Shown here: in pieces, positions 47,027-55,728 of the stretch
Position numbering within the stretch: position 1 is the first letter of the stretch
Layout: every line of letters starts with the position of its first letter
Assembly (NCBI RefSeq): GCF_002104475.1
Contig: NZ_NBOF01000002.1
Coordinates: 1-64,000 of the forward strand
Length of the DNA: 64,000 nt
Source: Cognaticolwellia mytili
GTDB lineage: Bacteria; Pseudomonadota; Gammaproteobacteria; Enterobacterales; Alteromonadaceae
Reading direction: 5' to 3'
Made by a program: the position numbers and the translations under genes
The notes under the pieces: model-generated
Seen by the model: only the letters and a program-made list of their open reading frames with translations
The model's database searches: none
Told to the model about the DNA's origin: nothing

Positions 47027-47063
47027 AAATAATGATTTAGTCGAAGACTAAGTCATTATTTTT
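47027..47063 (+). terminator. Terminator of the unknown exported protein gene
   Basis: AAATAATGATTTAGTC and GACTAAGTCATTATTT form a 16-bp stem with one G-U pair and a GAA loop, followed by TTTA. Confidence 0.8.
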
Positions 47064-47105
47064 ATATTACATTATTGATCTATCAAGCAATTGAAAGGGA
47101 ATATC

Positions 47106-47771
47106 ATGAGAAGAAAAGTTTCAAACTTATTTAAAGAAAACAAATCTCTACTACTATTTATTAGCTTAATGCTAGTTTTTCGCAGTGCAGTCGCCGATTG
47201 GAACGATGTTCCTACTGGTTCAATGAAACCAACCATTGTCGAAGGCGATCGTATTCTCATTAATAAAATGGCTTATGACTTAAAACTCCCTTTCAGCCAG
47301 CAAACATTGGTTAAATTTACCGACCCTGAACGTAACGACATCGTGATTTTTGAATCAAAAGTTGCCGACAAGCGCTTAGTTAAAAGAGTAATAGGTATTC
47401 CAGGAGATACCGTATCATTGGTTAAAAACCAGTTACATGTTAACCAAGAAATTGCCAACTATAAAGTGCTCGCAATAAAAAATGATTACGTACTAAGCGA
47501 AGAAAGCATTGCCGGAAATAAACACTTGATACGCACTAAAGTGCAACCAGGTAATGCTATGCAGCCAACGCGAGCTAACTTTCGTGAAATAACCATTCCC
47601 GAAGGCTTCTACCTGATGATGGGTGACAACAGAGATAATAGCGCCGATTCACGTTCGATTGGCTTAGTCCCGCGCGAAGAAATCATTGGTCGTTCGAGTA
47701 AAGTCGCTTTTTCTTTAAACTATGACAAATATTTAATGCCACGCAGCGATCGTTTTCTAAAAGCGATTTAA
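47106..47771 (+). CDS. lepB: Signal peptidase I
   Basis: An inner-membrane serine protease (221 residues) that removes signal peptides. It has a single N-terminal membrane segment (about 14-30). The catalytic Ser39 is in PTGSMKPT and Lys93 is in LVKRVIGIPGD. Box E is MGDNRDNSADSR. It is shorter than the E. coli enzyme (324) and lacks its second segment, so it may be a second copy besides a main lepB near rnc elsewhere. ATG 47106 follows AAAGGGAATATC. Confidence 0.9.
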   Translation: MRRKVSNLFKENKSLLLFISLMLVFRSAVADWNDVPTGSMKPTIVEGDRILINKMAYDLKLPFSQQTLVKFTDPERNDIVIFESKVADKRLVKRVIGIPGDTVSLVKNQLHVNQEIANYKVLAIKNDYVLSEESIAGNKHLIRTKVQPGNAMQPTRANFREITIPEGFYLMMGDNRDNSADSRSIGLVPREEIIGRSSKVAFSLNYDKYLMPRSDRFLKAI

Positions 47772-47794
47772 GTATAAATTCTATATTTGAAGTG

Positions 47795-47840
47795 TGATGG
47801 TTAAGCTAAAAATTTTCTTAATTTAACCATCATGTTTTTT
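47795..47840 (+). terminator. lepB terminator
   Basis: TGATGGTTAA and TTAACCATCA pair over 10 bp around an 18-nt loop, then TGTTTTTT. Confidence 0.7.
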
Positions 47841-47882
47841 CACAACTCTACTTTGCAAATTAATTGCTTATAAAGCGAATGC

Positions 47883-49664
47883 CTACACCGTCAGTGCCTG
47901 CCACTGCTCTAGCGCGTCAGCTTGGCCATTCTTAGCTTTGATATATAAGTTAAGTAAACGAATTTCATGGCACTGCTTCTCTTCTATCGGCTTGGCTAAT
48001 ACTTCAATTAAAGAAATACCGGAACGCTTTAATGTCTCCTCAAAGCGAGAAATAAAATCACCTGTGGTGTTAATGGTCGTTGAATGCCCTTGATAACCTT
48101 GAATCACTTGGTGGACATCAAATCGTTCATCATTGCAGTGGTATATCGCATCATCACCGCTTTTTCCTAAATGAAAAACGTTGTTGCGCATATAAATAAT
48201 GGTGACATCGGTTTTATCTTTTAAAAAATGAATCAATTCATTTAACTGAAAATGAAAGCCACCATCACCAATAATAACCACAGCTCTTTCATCTTTTGCA
48301 TTGTCTTGAATACGTTGAGCTACAACACGCGCATATGGTAGTGCAGTCCCCATAGCACCATACCAAGGATTCGTTAGCCAACCACGCCCTAAAGATGATT
48401 GCTTCACCTTTAAGCTATAACTCGCAAAATATGAATTTCCCACTTCAGGTAAATATACTAAAGCGGTATGAGTCTGGCTCTGTATGTGATTTAACGTACT
48501 GGCTAAGTTATTAAAGTCAACTTCATGCTCAAAGTTTACTGTTTTGCATTCAAGCTCTGGTGCGAAAAAATCAAATACTTTTTCGTGACGTTGCAGTAAT
48601 AATTGAAATATTTCGATCAGATCTTGCTCTAATAAGGTGCCACCTTTCAGTAAGGTTTTATTAGTCAGCAATTCAATTTTATGTGTGCCCGTTGCGAACG
48701 CTATGTTACTGTCTTGCGGTAAAATACTGCTAGCGACATCAATAACATAATCTACTTTATTTTCAATATAGTCTCGACCTGAGGATTGTGTGAAAACGCC
48801 ATTATATGCACCTAAACAAAGCGAGTCGAATTCATCAAAAATTCCTTTGGCAAACCAGCTTGTTGCATAAGGAATGTTAAATTTATTAGCAAACGCCATT
48901 AGTAATCGTTGTAAGGTTTTATTGTGCTTTAACCTATCGCCTAAATACAGCACCGGAAACTGAGCACTCGCTAGTTTTTCAATAATGGCATCAACGACTA
49001 ATTCAGAGCCTGTAAGTACGTGCTCACAACCACATATTTCACCAACAAGTTTCGGCAGTTGAATTGGTTGTGTCTTTTGGAACACTTGGTCTCGAGGTAT
49101 TTCGATAAAAACCGGTTGTTTGGTTTTATAAGCATGAGCCACTAATTGATAAAAGCGCTCTCCCGCAACATTTGGGTGTCCATCGGCTCTTTGTCCTTGT
49201 AAGCGTTCAACTTTCACGCCTAATGCTGCAAAAGCATTTAAGGCATTATCATATTCAGTTTTCCAAGCGGTATTAGGGTGTAAAGTATGATGAATAGCTA
49301 AGCTATCTACCTCGGCTTCAGCAGGTGCTCCAGAAATAAAAACAACAGGCAAACCTTCAGTAACCGCCAATGCGGCGGCAGATGCACAAGGTAAACTGCC
49401 CACCATATAAGTTGATAAACAAAAACCGATACCATCAACTTCAGCTTTTGCACAAGCAGAAAACCCGGCATGCATTTCATTACTTGATGGACAAATTGCT
49501 ACTTTAGGGGCAATAGCTGCGATTAGATTAGCCGCAAAATCACCACCTACACCATAAATTCGCTCAGCACCAAAAAACTGAATAACATCGGCAATAACAT
49601 TGCCTAAAGTGGGCAGGCTTTCATTATAGGTCTTGCCTAAATTCATTTCATATGAAATCGACAC
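47883..49664 (-). CDS. Thiamine diphosphate-dependent 2-oxo acid decarboxylase
   Basis: A three-domain ThDP enzyme of 593 residues. The catalytic Glu is in PSSNEMHAGF (Glu63). The HH pair at 125-126 in AIHHTLH matches the conserved HHTLG of pyruvate and indolepyruvate decarboxylases. The ThDP/Mg motif is GDGGFHFQLNELIHFLKDKTDVTIIYMRNN, in the third domain. It lacks a regulatory or CoA-binding sign. It probably decarboxylates pyruvate, indolepyruvate or another 2-oxo acid to an aldehyde. The substrate cannot be read from sequence. It is divergent from the exported cyclophilin gene across 272 bp. Confidence 0.82.
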   Translation of the reverse strand: MSISYEMNLGKTYNESLPTLGNVIADVIQFFGAERIYGVGGDFAANLIAAIAPKVAICPSSNEMHAGFSACAKAEVDGIGFCLSTYMVGSLPCASAAALAVTEGLPVVFISGAPAEAEVDSLAIHHTLHPNTAWKTEYDNALNAFAALGVKVERLQGQRADGHPNVAGERFYQLVAHAYKTKQPVFIEIPRDQVFQKTQPIQLPKLVGEICGCEHVLTGSELVVDAIIEKLASAQFPVLYLGDRLKHNKTLQRLLMAFANKFNIPYATSWFAKGIFDEFDSLCLGAYNGVFTQSSGRDYIENKVDYVIDVASSILPQDSNIAFATGTHKIELLTNKTLLKGGTLLEQDLIEIFQLLLQRHEKVFDFFAPELECKTVNFEHEVDFNNLASTLNHIQSQTHTALVYLPEVGNSYFASYSLKVKQSSLGRGWLTNPWYGAMGTALPYARVVAQRIQDNAKDERAVVIIGDGGFHFQLNELIHFLKDKTDVTIIYMRNNVFHLGKSGDDAIYHCNDERFDVHQVIQGYQGHSTTINTTGDFISRFEETLKRSGISLIEVLAKPIEEKQCHEIRLLNLYIKAKNGQADALEQWQALTV

Positions 49665-49936
49665 TTAAAAATCCTTAAACACTATTTTCACAAAGAGCGA
49701 GGACTTTACTAAGAATGATTAGGCTCACGACTGATCAAGATCATCTTTCTACGTTCATTTTAATATCAAGGTAAGGTTTGCTTGGCAGAATATATTTACA
49801 GGCAATGTAAAGTAGGATATTTGAATGAAAAACAACTTTTACATTACATAAACCTAATATTAGCTCTTGTTGCTTTACACAAAAAAATTTATTATTTATG
49901 GACTTTTAATATAATAACAATGACGTAAATTACCTT

Positions 49937-50728
49937 ATGACTTTATCGACTCTTTCAAAAATATCAATTGCTGCACTTACCTTTGCCAGCCTTTCAGTTT
50001 CCGCGACCATCGTAGAATTTACAGTTTCATATGGGACGTCTACTGAAACATTCAAAGTTAACTTACACGATGAAACGACCCCAATAACTGTCACTAACTT
50101 CCTTAAGTACGTTACAGATGAAGATTATAATAACACTGTAGTACACCGTGTTGAGCCAGGGTTTGTTATGCAAGCTGGTGGCTTTGAATTTACAGGTAAG
50201 CTCCCTTTAGACGCCATTCCAACAGATAATGCCATTAAAAATGAACCTATATATTCAAATGTTAGAGGCACTATTGCTATGGCAAAGGTTAGTGGCAATG
50301 AAAATAGCGCAACAAGCCAGTGGTTTATAAATTTATCAGATAATAGTGGCGGTGATCCAAAGTTAGATATTCAAAACGGTGGTTTTACTGTTTTTGGTGA
50401 AATAGTTGAAGGCATGGATAAAGTAGATGCTATTGCCGCTTTATCTCTTTGCGGTAGTACACCAATGCCAAACTACACGGCCGAACAATGCGCTGATACA
50501 AGCTTTGTTCCAGGCACTGAAAATTTTGTCACCATAGTATCGGCGGTGGTTTCTGACTCGACAGTAAACTCGGCTGATAGCCTAACACCAGTAAAAAACA
50601 CCTCAATACCCGTTACACCACCGGTAACACCTACACCACCGAAGTCTAGCAGTGGCGGAGGATCTATCGCTTGGTTTGGTTTAGCCTTTACAGCCTTAGT
50701 TTCAATTCGACGTTTTTTTAAAAAATAG
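49937..50728 (+). CDS. Exported cyclophilin-type peptidyl-prolyl isomerase with GlyGly-CTERM tail
   Basis: A cyclophilin with a signal peptide (about 1-22, ending VSA/TIV), 263 residues. The catalytic region has VVHRVEPGFVMQAGGFEF, TIAMAKVSG, ATSQWFINLSDN and GFTVFGEIVEGMDKVD. The C-terminal 35 residues form a Thr/Pro-rich linker, then SSSGGGSIAWFGLAFTALVSIRRFFKK-type tail with Gly-Gly, a hydrophobic helix and a basic end. This is a GlyGly-CTERM sorting domain, processed by rhombosortase and linked to type II secretion. No rhombosortase lies here. The protein probably assists folding at the cell surface. A terminator follows. Confidence 0.88.
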   Translation: MTLSTLSKISIAALTFASLSVSATIVEFTVSYGTSTETFKVNLHDETTPITVTNFLKYVTDEDYNNTVVHRVEPGFVMQAGGFEFTGKLPLDAIPTDNAIKNEPIYSNVRGTIAMAKVSGNENSATSQWFINLSDNSGGDPKLDIQNGGFTVFGEIVEGMDKVDAIAALSLCGSTPMPNYTAEQCADTSFVPGTENFVTIVSAVVSDSTVNSADSLTPVKNTSIPVTPPVTPTPPKSSSGGGSIAWFGLAFTALVSIRRFFKK

Positions 50729-50776
50729 CATTAAGTCTTAACCTTTGCATTCCAGTGCTGTTGGAATACTCAAACT

Positions 50777-50804
50777 AAAAACAGCCCTAATTAGGGCTGT
50801 TTTT
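50777..50804. terminator. Bidirectional terminator between cyclophilin gene and nudC
   Basis: AAAAACAGCCCTAA and TTAGGGCTGTTTTT form a perfect 14-bp stem with A- and T-runs for both convergent genes. Confidence 0.9.
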
Positions 50805-50830
50805 AATATTTAAATCTACAACGCTATGAA

Positions 50831-51820
50831 TTAGCTTCTGCGTTGTTTTTCACACCAAGAGTCTATTAAAAGCCTAGCTATCGACTCTTTTCTTGGCAAC
50901 TTAGCACCTTCTACATCATCACCCCACTCATAAAAATTAGCAAGTTGTTCAGCAGTAAACCAATCAGCACTGCGTAACTCTTCTTCTTCAAGATTAATTT
51001 CAGTACTTGTTGCGCGTGCGATAAAACCTAGCATCAATGAATTTGGAAATGGCCAAGGTTGAGAATCCACATAGCTGATCTCAGTAACAGTAATTCCTAC
51101 TTCTTCAAATACTTCGCGACTGACCGCTTCAGTCAATGACTCTCCAGGGTCAACAAAGCCCGCAAGAGTGGAGTAAACTTGTTCAGATATTCGATGATGC
51201 TCTGCGAGTAAGCACATTGCAGGCCCAACTTCAGGCTGATACTCAACAAGCATAATAACTACAGGATCGGTTCTTGGAAATTGCTCTTTTTGGCATTTAT
51301 CGCTCAAGCATTGCATTCTATGGCCACCATCTAGAGGCTGTGTTTTATTGCCACAAGAGCCACAGTAAACAGCACTTTGTTGCCAATGAATTAAAGCCTT
51401 AGCATAACTTAATATCGAAGCTTGCGCAGAGCTTAACAATGATAGAGAACGCCTAAAATCAATAAATTTAGCAGTACGCTGTACTTTATTATGGCCGATA
51501 CCTAACAGCCATTGTTCTAGCGCTGCTTCACCGAACTCTGATAAGTCAAAAACAAAGTGAGCGGTATCGCCTTCTAAACCTAAAAAAGTTAACTTATCGC
51601 TTTGGCTAATATCTGATATTGATAAAACATCATTACTTACACTATTTTCGTTTTGATGATAAACAAAGATTTCTTGCTCTAAATAAAGAAACTTATTTTG
51701 CCAATAGAAATAAAAGCAACTTTCATTAGCTAATATTTTATCAGCGAGCCAGGCTGTATTTTTTCTTAAGTGACTTGCTCTATCAAGTAGCATTTTGCAA
51801 AATGTTAGTTCACTGCTCAT
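50831..51820 (-). CDS. nudC: NAD(H) diphosphatase / NAD-cap removing enzyme NudC
   Basis: 329 residues. A zinc ribbon (CGSCGNKTQ and MQCLSDKC) precedes the Nudix domain. The Nudix box is GFVDPGESLTEAVSREVFEEVGI, and the SQPWPFPNSLMLGF array downstream is the NADH-diphosphatase signature. It cleaves NAD(H) to NMN and AMP and removes the NAD cap of RNA. ATG 51820 is preferred (AAGGAATTTAGT upstream); a TTG at 51853 would overlap hxlR. It lies 19 bp after hxlR, so an operon under that repressor is likely. Confidence 0.93.
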   Translation of the reverse strand: MSSELTFCKMLLDRASHLRKNTAWLADKILANESCFYFYWQNKFLYLEQEIFVYHQNENSVSNDVLSISDISQSDKLTFLGLEGDTAHFVFDLSEFGEAALEQWLLGIGHNKVQRTAKFIDFRRSLSLLSSAQASILSYAKALIHWQQSAVYCGSCGNKTQPLDGGHRMQCLSDKCQKEQFPRTDPVVIMLVEYQPEVGPAMCLLAEHHRISEQVYSTLAGFVDPGESLTEAVSREVFEEVGITVTEISYVDSQPWPFPNSLMLGFIARATSTEINLEEEELRSADWFTAEQLANFYEWGDDVEGAKLPRKESIARLLIDSWCEKQRRS

Positions 51821-51839
51821 ACTAAATTCCTTTTTAACT

Positions 51840-52172
51840 TTACGGCTGTTCAAATGACAACTGCCATTGTTTAGCCCATTGGCCTAGTGGCGATATAACT
51901 TCAAACAACCCTAAGCCAATTGACGTTAATTGATAACCTTGAAGGTTTTTTTCAATCAATTTCGTTTGTTGTAATTCTTTAAGACGAGTCGTTAATAGAG
52001 TTGGAGAGATATTCTCACAGCAAGCTTGTAGCTCGCTAAAGCTCAACGTCCCTTGCCGAAGCTGCCATATAATTCCTAAGGCCCAAGTTCGACCTAATAA
52101 ATCAAGCAATGCCATGATCGGTTTACCTGATTTAGAGCCTCGCACTGGTGTTCCCGGTATAGGTAGAGCCAT
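51840..52172 (-). CDS. HxlR family winged-helix transcriptional regulator
   Basis: 110 residues with the MarR-like HxlR winged helix: LLGRTWALGIIWQLRQGTLSFSELQACCENISPTLLTTRLKELQQTKLIEKN. The CC pair at about 51-52 could sense redox. GGGAG precedes the ATG. The next gene is nudC, so the regulator may respond to redox or nucleotide state. A large double palindrome 47 bp upstream is the likely operator for autoregulation. Confidence 0.87.
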   Translation of the reverse strand: MALPIPGTPVRGSKSGKPIMALLDLLGRTWALGIIWQLRQGTLSFSELQACCENISPTLLTTRLKELQQTKLIEKNLQGYQLTSIGLGLFEVISPLGQWAKQWQLSFEQP

Positions 52173-52218
52173 ATTACTCCCTTTAAACTAACAAGTTATT
52201 TTTATCTGCTGACAAAAA

Positions 52219-52262
52219 TTTAACTACATATTATGTAGTAAGCTACATAATATGTAGTTAAA
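52219..52262. promoter_or_regulatory. Double palindromic operator upstream of hxlR-nudC
   Basis: A perfect 20-bp inverted repeat (TTTAACTACATATTATGTAG and its complement) encloses TAAG. Each arm also contains its own palindrome CTACATA-T-TATGTAG. So two copies of the 15-bp site CTACATAwTATGTAG stand side by side, as for a dimeric winged-helix repressor. It lies 47-90 bp upstream of the hxlR ATG. It could also act as a terminator of arfB, because on the minus strand it is followed by AAATTTTTG. Confidence 0.75.
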
Positions 52263-52318
52263 AGGCAAGTAAACCGATAGTTACGATATGAAAAAATGGC
52301 TTAATCAGAGCGCTAAAA

Positions 52319-52732
52319 CTATAAATTGACCTTGCTACGTAGTGATTTGGTTTCACCCTTTTTCTTTTTATTCTCTACTCGACGCTTTTGAGAGTTTCGG
52401 GTTGGTTTGGTTGCTCGGCGGGCTTTCTGTACTACCATTGCGGCTAAAATTACTTCCTTTAACCTTTTGAGTGCATCATCTTTATTTTGATCTTGTGTTC
52501 TAAAAGACTGAGCTTTAATGATCACTACACCATCAGCAGTAATACGGCTATCTTTCAACATTAATAGCCTCTCTTTATATATTGTAGGCAAAGATGAGCG
52601 CTTAATATCAAAACGTAAATGAATAGCAGTAGCAACCTTATTAACCCGTTGACCGCCATTACCCTGTGAGCGAATAGCATTAAGCTCTACTTCCCATTCT
52701 GCTAGAGTAATTGAATTAGAGATATCTAGCAT
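52319..52732 (-). CDS. arfB: Alternative ribosome-rescue factor ArfB (YaeJ)
   Basis: A peptidyl-tRNA hydrolase of 137 residues that rescues stalled ribosomes without a stop codon. The GGQ motif is in GNGGQRVNKVATAIHLRFD at about 26-28. The C-terminal basic tail (KKARRATKPTRNSQKRRVENKKKKG) enters the empty mRNA channel. ATG 52732 (MLDISNSITL) matches the E. coli start MIVISRHVAI; an upstream start at 52747 is less likely. Confidence 0.92.
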   Translation of the reverse strand: MLDISNSITLAEWEVELNAIRSQGNGGQRVNKVATAIHLRFDIKRSSLPTIYKERLLMLKDSRITADGVVIIKAQSFRTQDQNKDDALKRLKEVILAAMVVQKARRATKPTRNSQKRRVENKKKKGETKSLRSKVNL

Positions 52733-52841
52733 TGAATTCCACTGCAATTTTTATTGTCATAAGTTTCTTACGCTTAAATGGCTTATTTTTATAGCTATTA
52801 TCATATCAACACAATATTCCTAAAATGAAATTTTAAAAAAT

Positions 52842-52866
52842 AAAAAAGGAGGCTACTGCCTCCTTT
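52842..52866 (-). terminator. hpf terminator
   Basis: On the minus strand AAAGGAGGC, AGTA loop and GCCTCCTTTTTT form an intrinsic terminator, 19 nt after the hpf stop. Confidence 0.9.
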
Positions 52867-52884
52867 GATATAAAAAGCATAAAA

Positions 52885-53241
52885 TTAATTCAGGTTCATT
52901 TCTTGCACTTTTTCATGAGCAATTTCAGGTGCTGTTATCGCTGGTTTACTGTGTAAATTCGCTTTTAGTAAACCTTTACGATGCTTTAATGCCGCATCTA
53001 ATTTTTTTGCTGCGCCTGCGATGGCTGGATACATCACATCATCATTTGCCGAAGCAGAGATGCGACCGCCTTCATAGGTTGTTCGCAGCTCTACATTATG
53101 TTTGTTATGTTCTTGCGACAAAATTACATCTAGAGAAATTAGTGTTGGAAAATGTGTCGCTATTTTTGAGAATTTTTCATGGATATGTTCTTTGATTGAA
53201 TCAGTAACGTCGACATGATGACCTGAAAGATTTATTTTCAT
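52885..53241 (-). CDS. hpf: Ribosome hibernation promoting factor (HPF/YfiA family)
   Basis: A 118-residue protein that binds the 30S decoding centre in stationary phase. The start MKINLSGHHVDVTDSIKEHIHEKFSKIATHF and YPAIAGAAKKLDAALKHRKG match HPF; the added acidic tail of about 20 residues is like YfiA/RaiA. It lacks the long C-terminal domain. AAAAGGAATACCT precedes the ATG. It may be either the hibernation factor (100S dimers) or RaiA type; the short size cannot fully separate them. Confidence 0.88.
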   Translation of the reverse strand: MKINLSGHHVDVTDSIKEHIHEKFSKIATHFPTLISLDVILSQEHNKHNVELRTTYEGGRISASANDDVMYPAIAGAAKKLDAALKHRKGLLKANLHSKPAITAPEIAHEKVQEMNLN

Positions 53242-53540
53242 AGGTATTCCTTTTTATTGGTTACTCATTATCAATACTTGGGTCTAATTGATAAAAACGC
53301 AAGTCAAACACAAAAAAAATTCTAATTAATTTTAACTTTGATGATTTCCCAATAGTTTTACTAACACCAAGCCATTGCAAACTTTATGAGCTCTTTCAAA
53401 TGAGTATCTCGAGTAATTCTATCTATGATTTCCGAAAAATTTACTCAAAGCATTAAACAATGCAAGCATTTTTAAAGTTGATTCGGTTATAATCGAGCTT
53501 ATAGTTACGTTTATTTTTACCCTTTTAAAGAGATTTCTGA

Positions 53541-54653
53541 ATGTTTGATGATATAAGACCTTATCGAGATGACGAGGTAGCTGCAGTAATCGAAAAGTTA
53601 ATTAATGAAAGAGGTTTACAAGTTTCAATTGCCAGCTTGAAACTGCCAAAATTATATCGATTTTTTCCAAGTTTTGCTTGTTCAATTGTTAAATTGTCTT
53701 TAAAGTTTCGTGCAAAAAAGTTTCACAACATTGAACAAATTCAAATAGAAGTTGCAAAGTATCTTCACCATTTAATTAAAAAAAGTACTGATGGTTTTAG
53801 CTTCAGCGGCATAGAAAACTTAGATAAGTCTAAGCCAGCATTATTTATCAGTAATCACAGAGATATTGTTTTAGATGTCGCCTTAGTCAATTTAGCACTT
53901 TATAAAAATGATATTAATACCGTAGAAGCTGCTGTCGGCGATAACTTACTACATCAACCTTGGGTTGCTGACTTAATGCGTATTAACAAAAGCTTTATTG
54001 TTAAACGTAATGCCGAAAATAAACGTGCCATGCTAAAATCATCAAAGCAGCTATCTGCTTATATTCATGATACCGTAGCAAACCGTCAGCAAAACATCTG
54101 GATTGCTCAGCGTGAAGGTCGCGCAAAAGATGGCATTGATAAAACAAATTCAGCATTGATTTCTATGTTATTGCTCAATAAAGATAAACAGGTGCCTATT
54201 GAAGAATATTTAGAACAACTAAACATTATACCTGTGTCCATTTCCTATGAATTTGATCCTTGTGACAATGATAAAGCCATCGAGCTTGCGGAAAAAGAAG
54301 CAACAGGTAGCTACGTCAAGCAAGAAGGTGAAGATCTTAAAAGCATCACTCAAGGTCTAGTTGGCCAAAAAGGTCGTGTGCATTTAGAGTTTTGCCAGGC
54401 TATTAAAGGTGATTTTGCGGACAGTAAGGCTATTGCAGCGACGATAGATAAAGAGATTATTGCTAATTATAAGCTTTATAATAGTAACTTAGTTGCCCAT
54501 GCCACATTAAATCGGCAACAAGCTGATACCTCGGTACTCGCACAACTTAACCAACGTATGGAATACCTCTCTGATGAGCAAAAACACTGGCTATTAACTA
54601 TGTACGCTAATCCTGTTTATGCTAAAGAGCAGCTTGCCACTGGTATAGTTTAA
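53541..54653 (+). CDS. PlsC/PlsB-type glycerolipid acyltransferase family protein
   Basis: 370 residues. The acyltransferase motif is SNHRDIVLDVALVN, where His and Asp are spaced by five residues instead of the common four. IWIAQREGRAKDGIDKTNSALI matches motif III (the EGRS/EGTR region). The N-terminus (DIRPYRDDEV) and the C-terminal helical part are not from the classic PlsC. This larger form is typical of marine gammaproteobacteria. It probably acylates a lyso- or glycerol-phosphate-type acceptor in the membrane; substrate is unknown. AGAG precedes the ATG. Confidence 0.75.
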   Translation: MFDDIRPYRDDEVAAVIEKLINERGLQVSIASLKLPKLYRFFPSFACSIVKLSLKFRAKKFHNIEQIQIEVAKYLHHLIKKSTDGFSFSGIENLDKSKPALFISNHRDIVLDVALVNLALYKNDINTVEAAVGDNLLHQPWVADLMRINKSFIVKRNAENKRAMLKSSKQLSAYIHDTVANRQQNIWIAQREGRAKDGIDKTNSALISMLLLNKDKQVPIEEYLEQLNIIPVSISYEFDPCDNDKAIELAEKEATGSYVKQEGEDLKSITQGLVGQKGRVHLEFCQAIKGDFADSKAIAATIDKEIIANYKLYNSNLVAHATLNRQQADTSVLAQLNQRMEYLSDEQKHWLLTMYANPVYAKEQLATGIV

Positions 54654-54767
54654 ATAACATGAACCCTGATTAGTAATTATTGATTATGAAAATATTACCG
54701 TATTTAAACTCGTTCAATTGAGAAGTGAACTGGCTACTCAAGAGTACTTACTTAAGGATGCCCCCAA

Positions 54768-54799
54768 TTATTCAATACACTTGAAGCACTGGGGGCATT
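54768..54799 (+). terminator. Hairpin after the acyltransferase gene
   Basis: ATGCCCCCA and TGGGGGCAT pair over 9 bp; an inner TTCAA/TTGAA stem is nested in the loop. A TTTATAG tract follows. It is the probable terminator, about 115 nt after the stop and 49 bp before the convergent gene's stop. Confidence 0.65.
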
Positions 54800-54846
54800 T
54801 ATAGTTAGCAGAAATATAAGTGAGATCTCAACCTTATATTTAGTTG

Positions 54847-55728
54847 CTACTTAGAAAATACTTCTAATTCATCAATTTCTATATAGTTATCACCATAGTT
54901 CGATGTTACTTTAATTCTAAATATTTTCGCTTCTACTTTTTCTGGCAAATCAGCACGCTGATCAATTGTTTTTGATAACGAATATTTACCCTGTTCTTCA
55001 AAGCTTTGACCATCAGCTGAGGTCAGAATAGTGATCCCTTTAGGGCCTCGACCTAATTCAGCAGCTTTTGTATTAATTAACACCCTAAATCCTGAAACAC
55101 TCACTGGTCTATCAAATTCTACTTGCAGCCAGTAACCATCTGTCGGCACAGTCTTCTCTTTCTTAATTAACCAAATACCACGGCCAATAAGTGTTCCTTC
55201 TTCTTCAACTATTTGTGCGCCAAAGATATGGCCATCAAAGGCAGCGGCAGCGACATCAGCACTATAATACCCACTTGCGCTATAGTTAGATTCCGTTAGA
55301 TTATTGGTATAAATTTGAGAAATACTGCCAAACGTACCTCTTCTTTCTAATGAGTCTCCTACTTTGTCATCATCATCAGCGTTTCCATCACCTTTGAGCA
55401 AAGCCAAATATTCAATAGCACATTCTTCAGAGCTGTTTTCAACGTAACCTATTCTAATCGTTTCTTGAGTTCTACGAACTAAATTTAGAACATCAAACCA
55501 ATCATCAGAATAACTATGTCCGCGTTCAAACGTCATTAGCCAATCACTATCTTCATTATTAGTGCAAGTAATGGGCTTATTTTCAGGTACTAATAGACCA
55601 ACTTTGATAGTTTCCGACTTCCCTACAAGAATATCTGTAACTTTACCCTTAAATTCAGCAACATCAGCGTTAGAAAAAAATGAAAGTGCGGCGAACGGTA
55701 AAGTAAATAACAATGACTTGGTCTTCAT
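54847..55728 (-). CDS. Exported protein with F5/8 type C (discoidin-like) domain
   Basis: 293 residues with a signal peptide ending SNA/DVA. The C-terminal 140 residues look like a galactose-binding discoidin domain: GYWLQVEFDRPVSVSGFRVLINT, ITILTSADGQSFEEQGKYS and IFRIKVTSNYGDNYIEIDELEVFS. The N-terminal part has two Cys (TCTNN and ECAIE) and the acidic stretch DGNADDDDK, possibly calcium binding. It probably binds a polysaccharide at the cell surface. It is monocistronic; a palindrome lies 140 bp upstream. Confidence 0.75.
   Translation of the reverse strand: MKTKSLLFTLPFAALSFFSNADVAEFKGKVTDILVGKSETIKVGLLVPENKPITCTNNEDSDWLMTFERGHSYSDDWFDVLNLVRRTQETIRIGYVENSSEECAIEYLALLKGDGNADDDDKVGDSLERRGTFGSISQIYTNNLTESNYSASGYYSADVAAAAFDGHIFGAQIVEEEGTLIGRGIWLIKKEKTVPTDGYWLQVEFDRPVSVSGFRVLINTKAAELGRGPKGITILTSADGQSFEEQGKYSLSKTIDQRADLPEKVEAKIFRIKVTSNYGDNYIEIDELEVFSK

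Noticed and set aside
49665-49936. Possible thiamine riboswitch before the ThDP decarboxylase gene
   Set aside because: No CTGAGA thi-box or matching helices were seen in the spacer.
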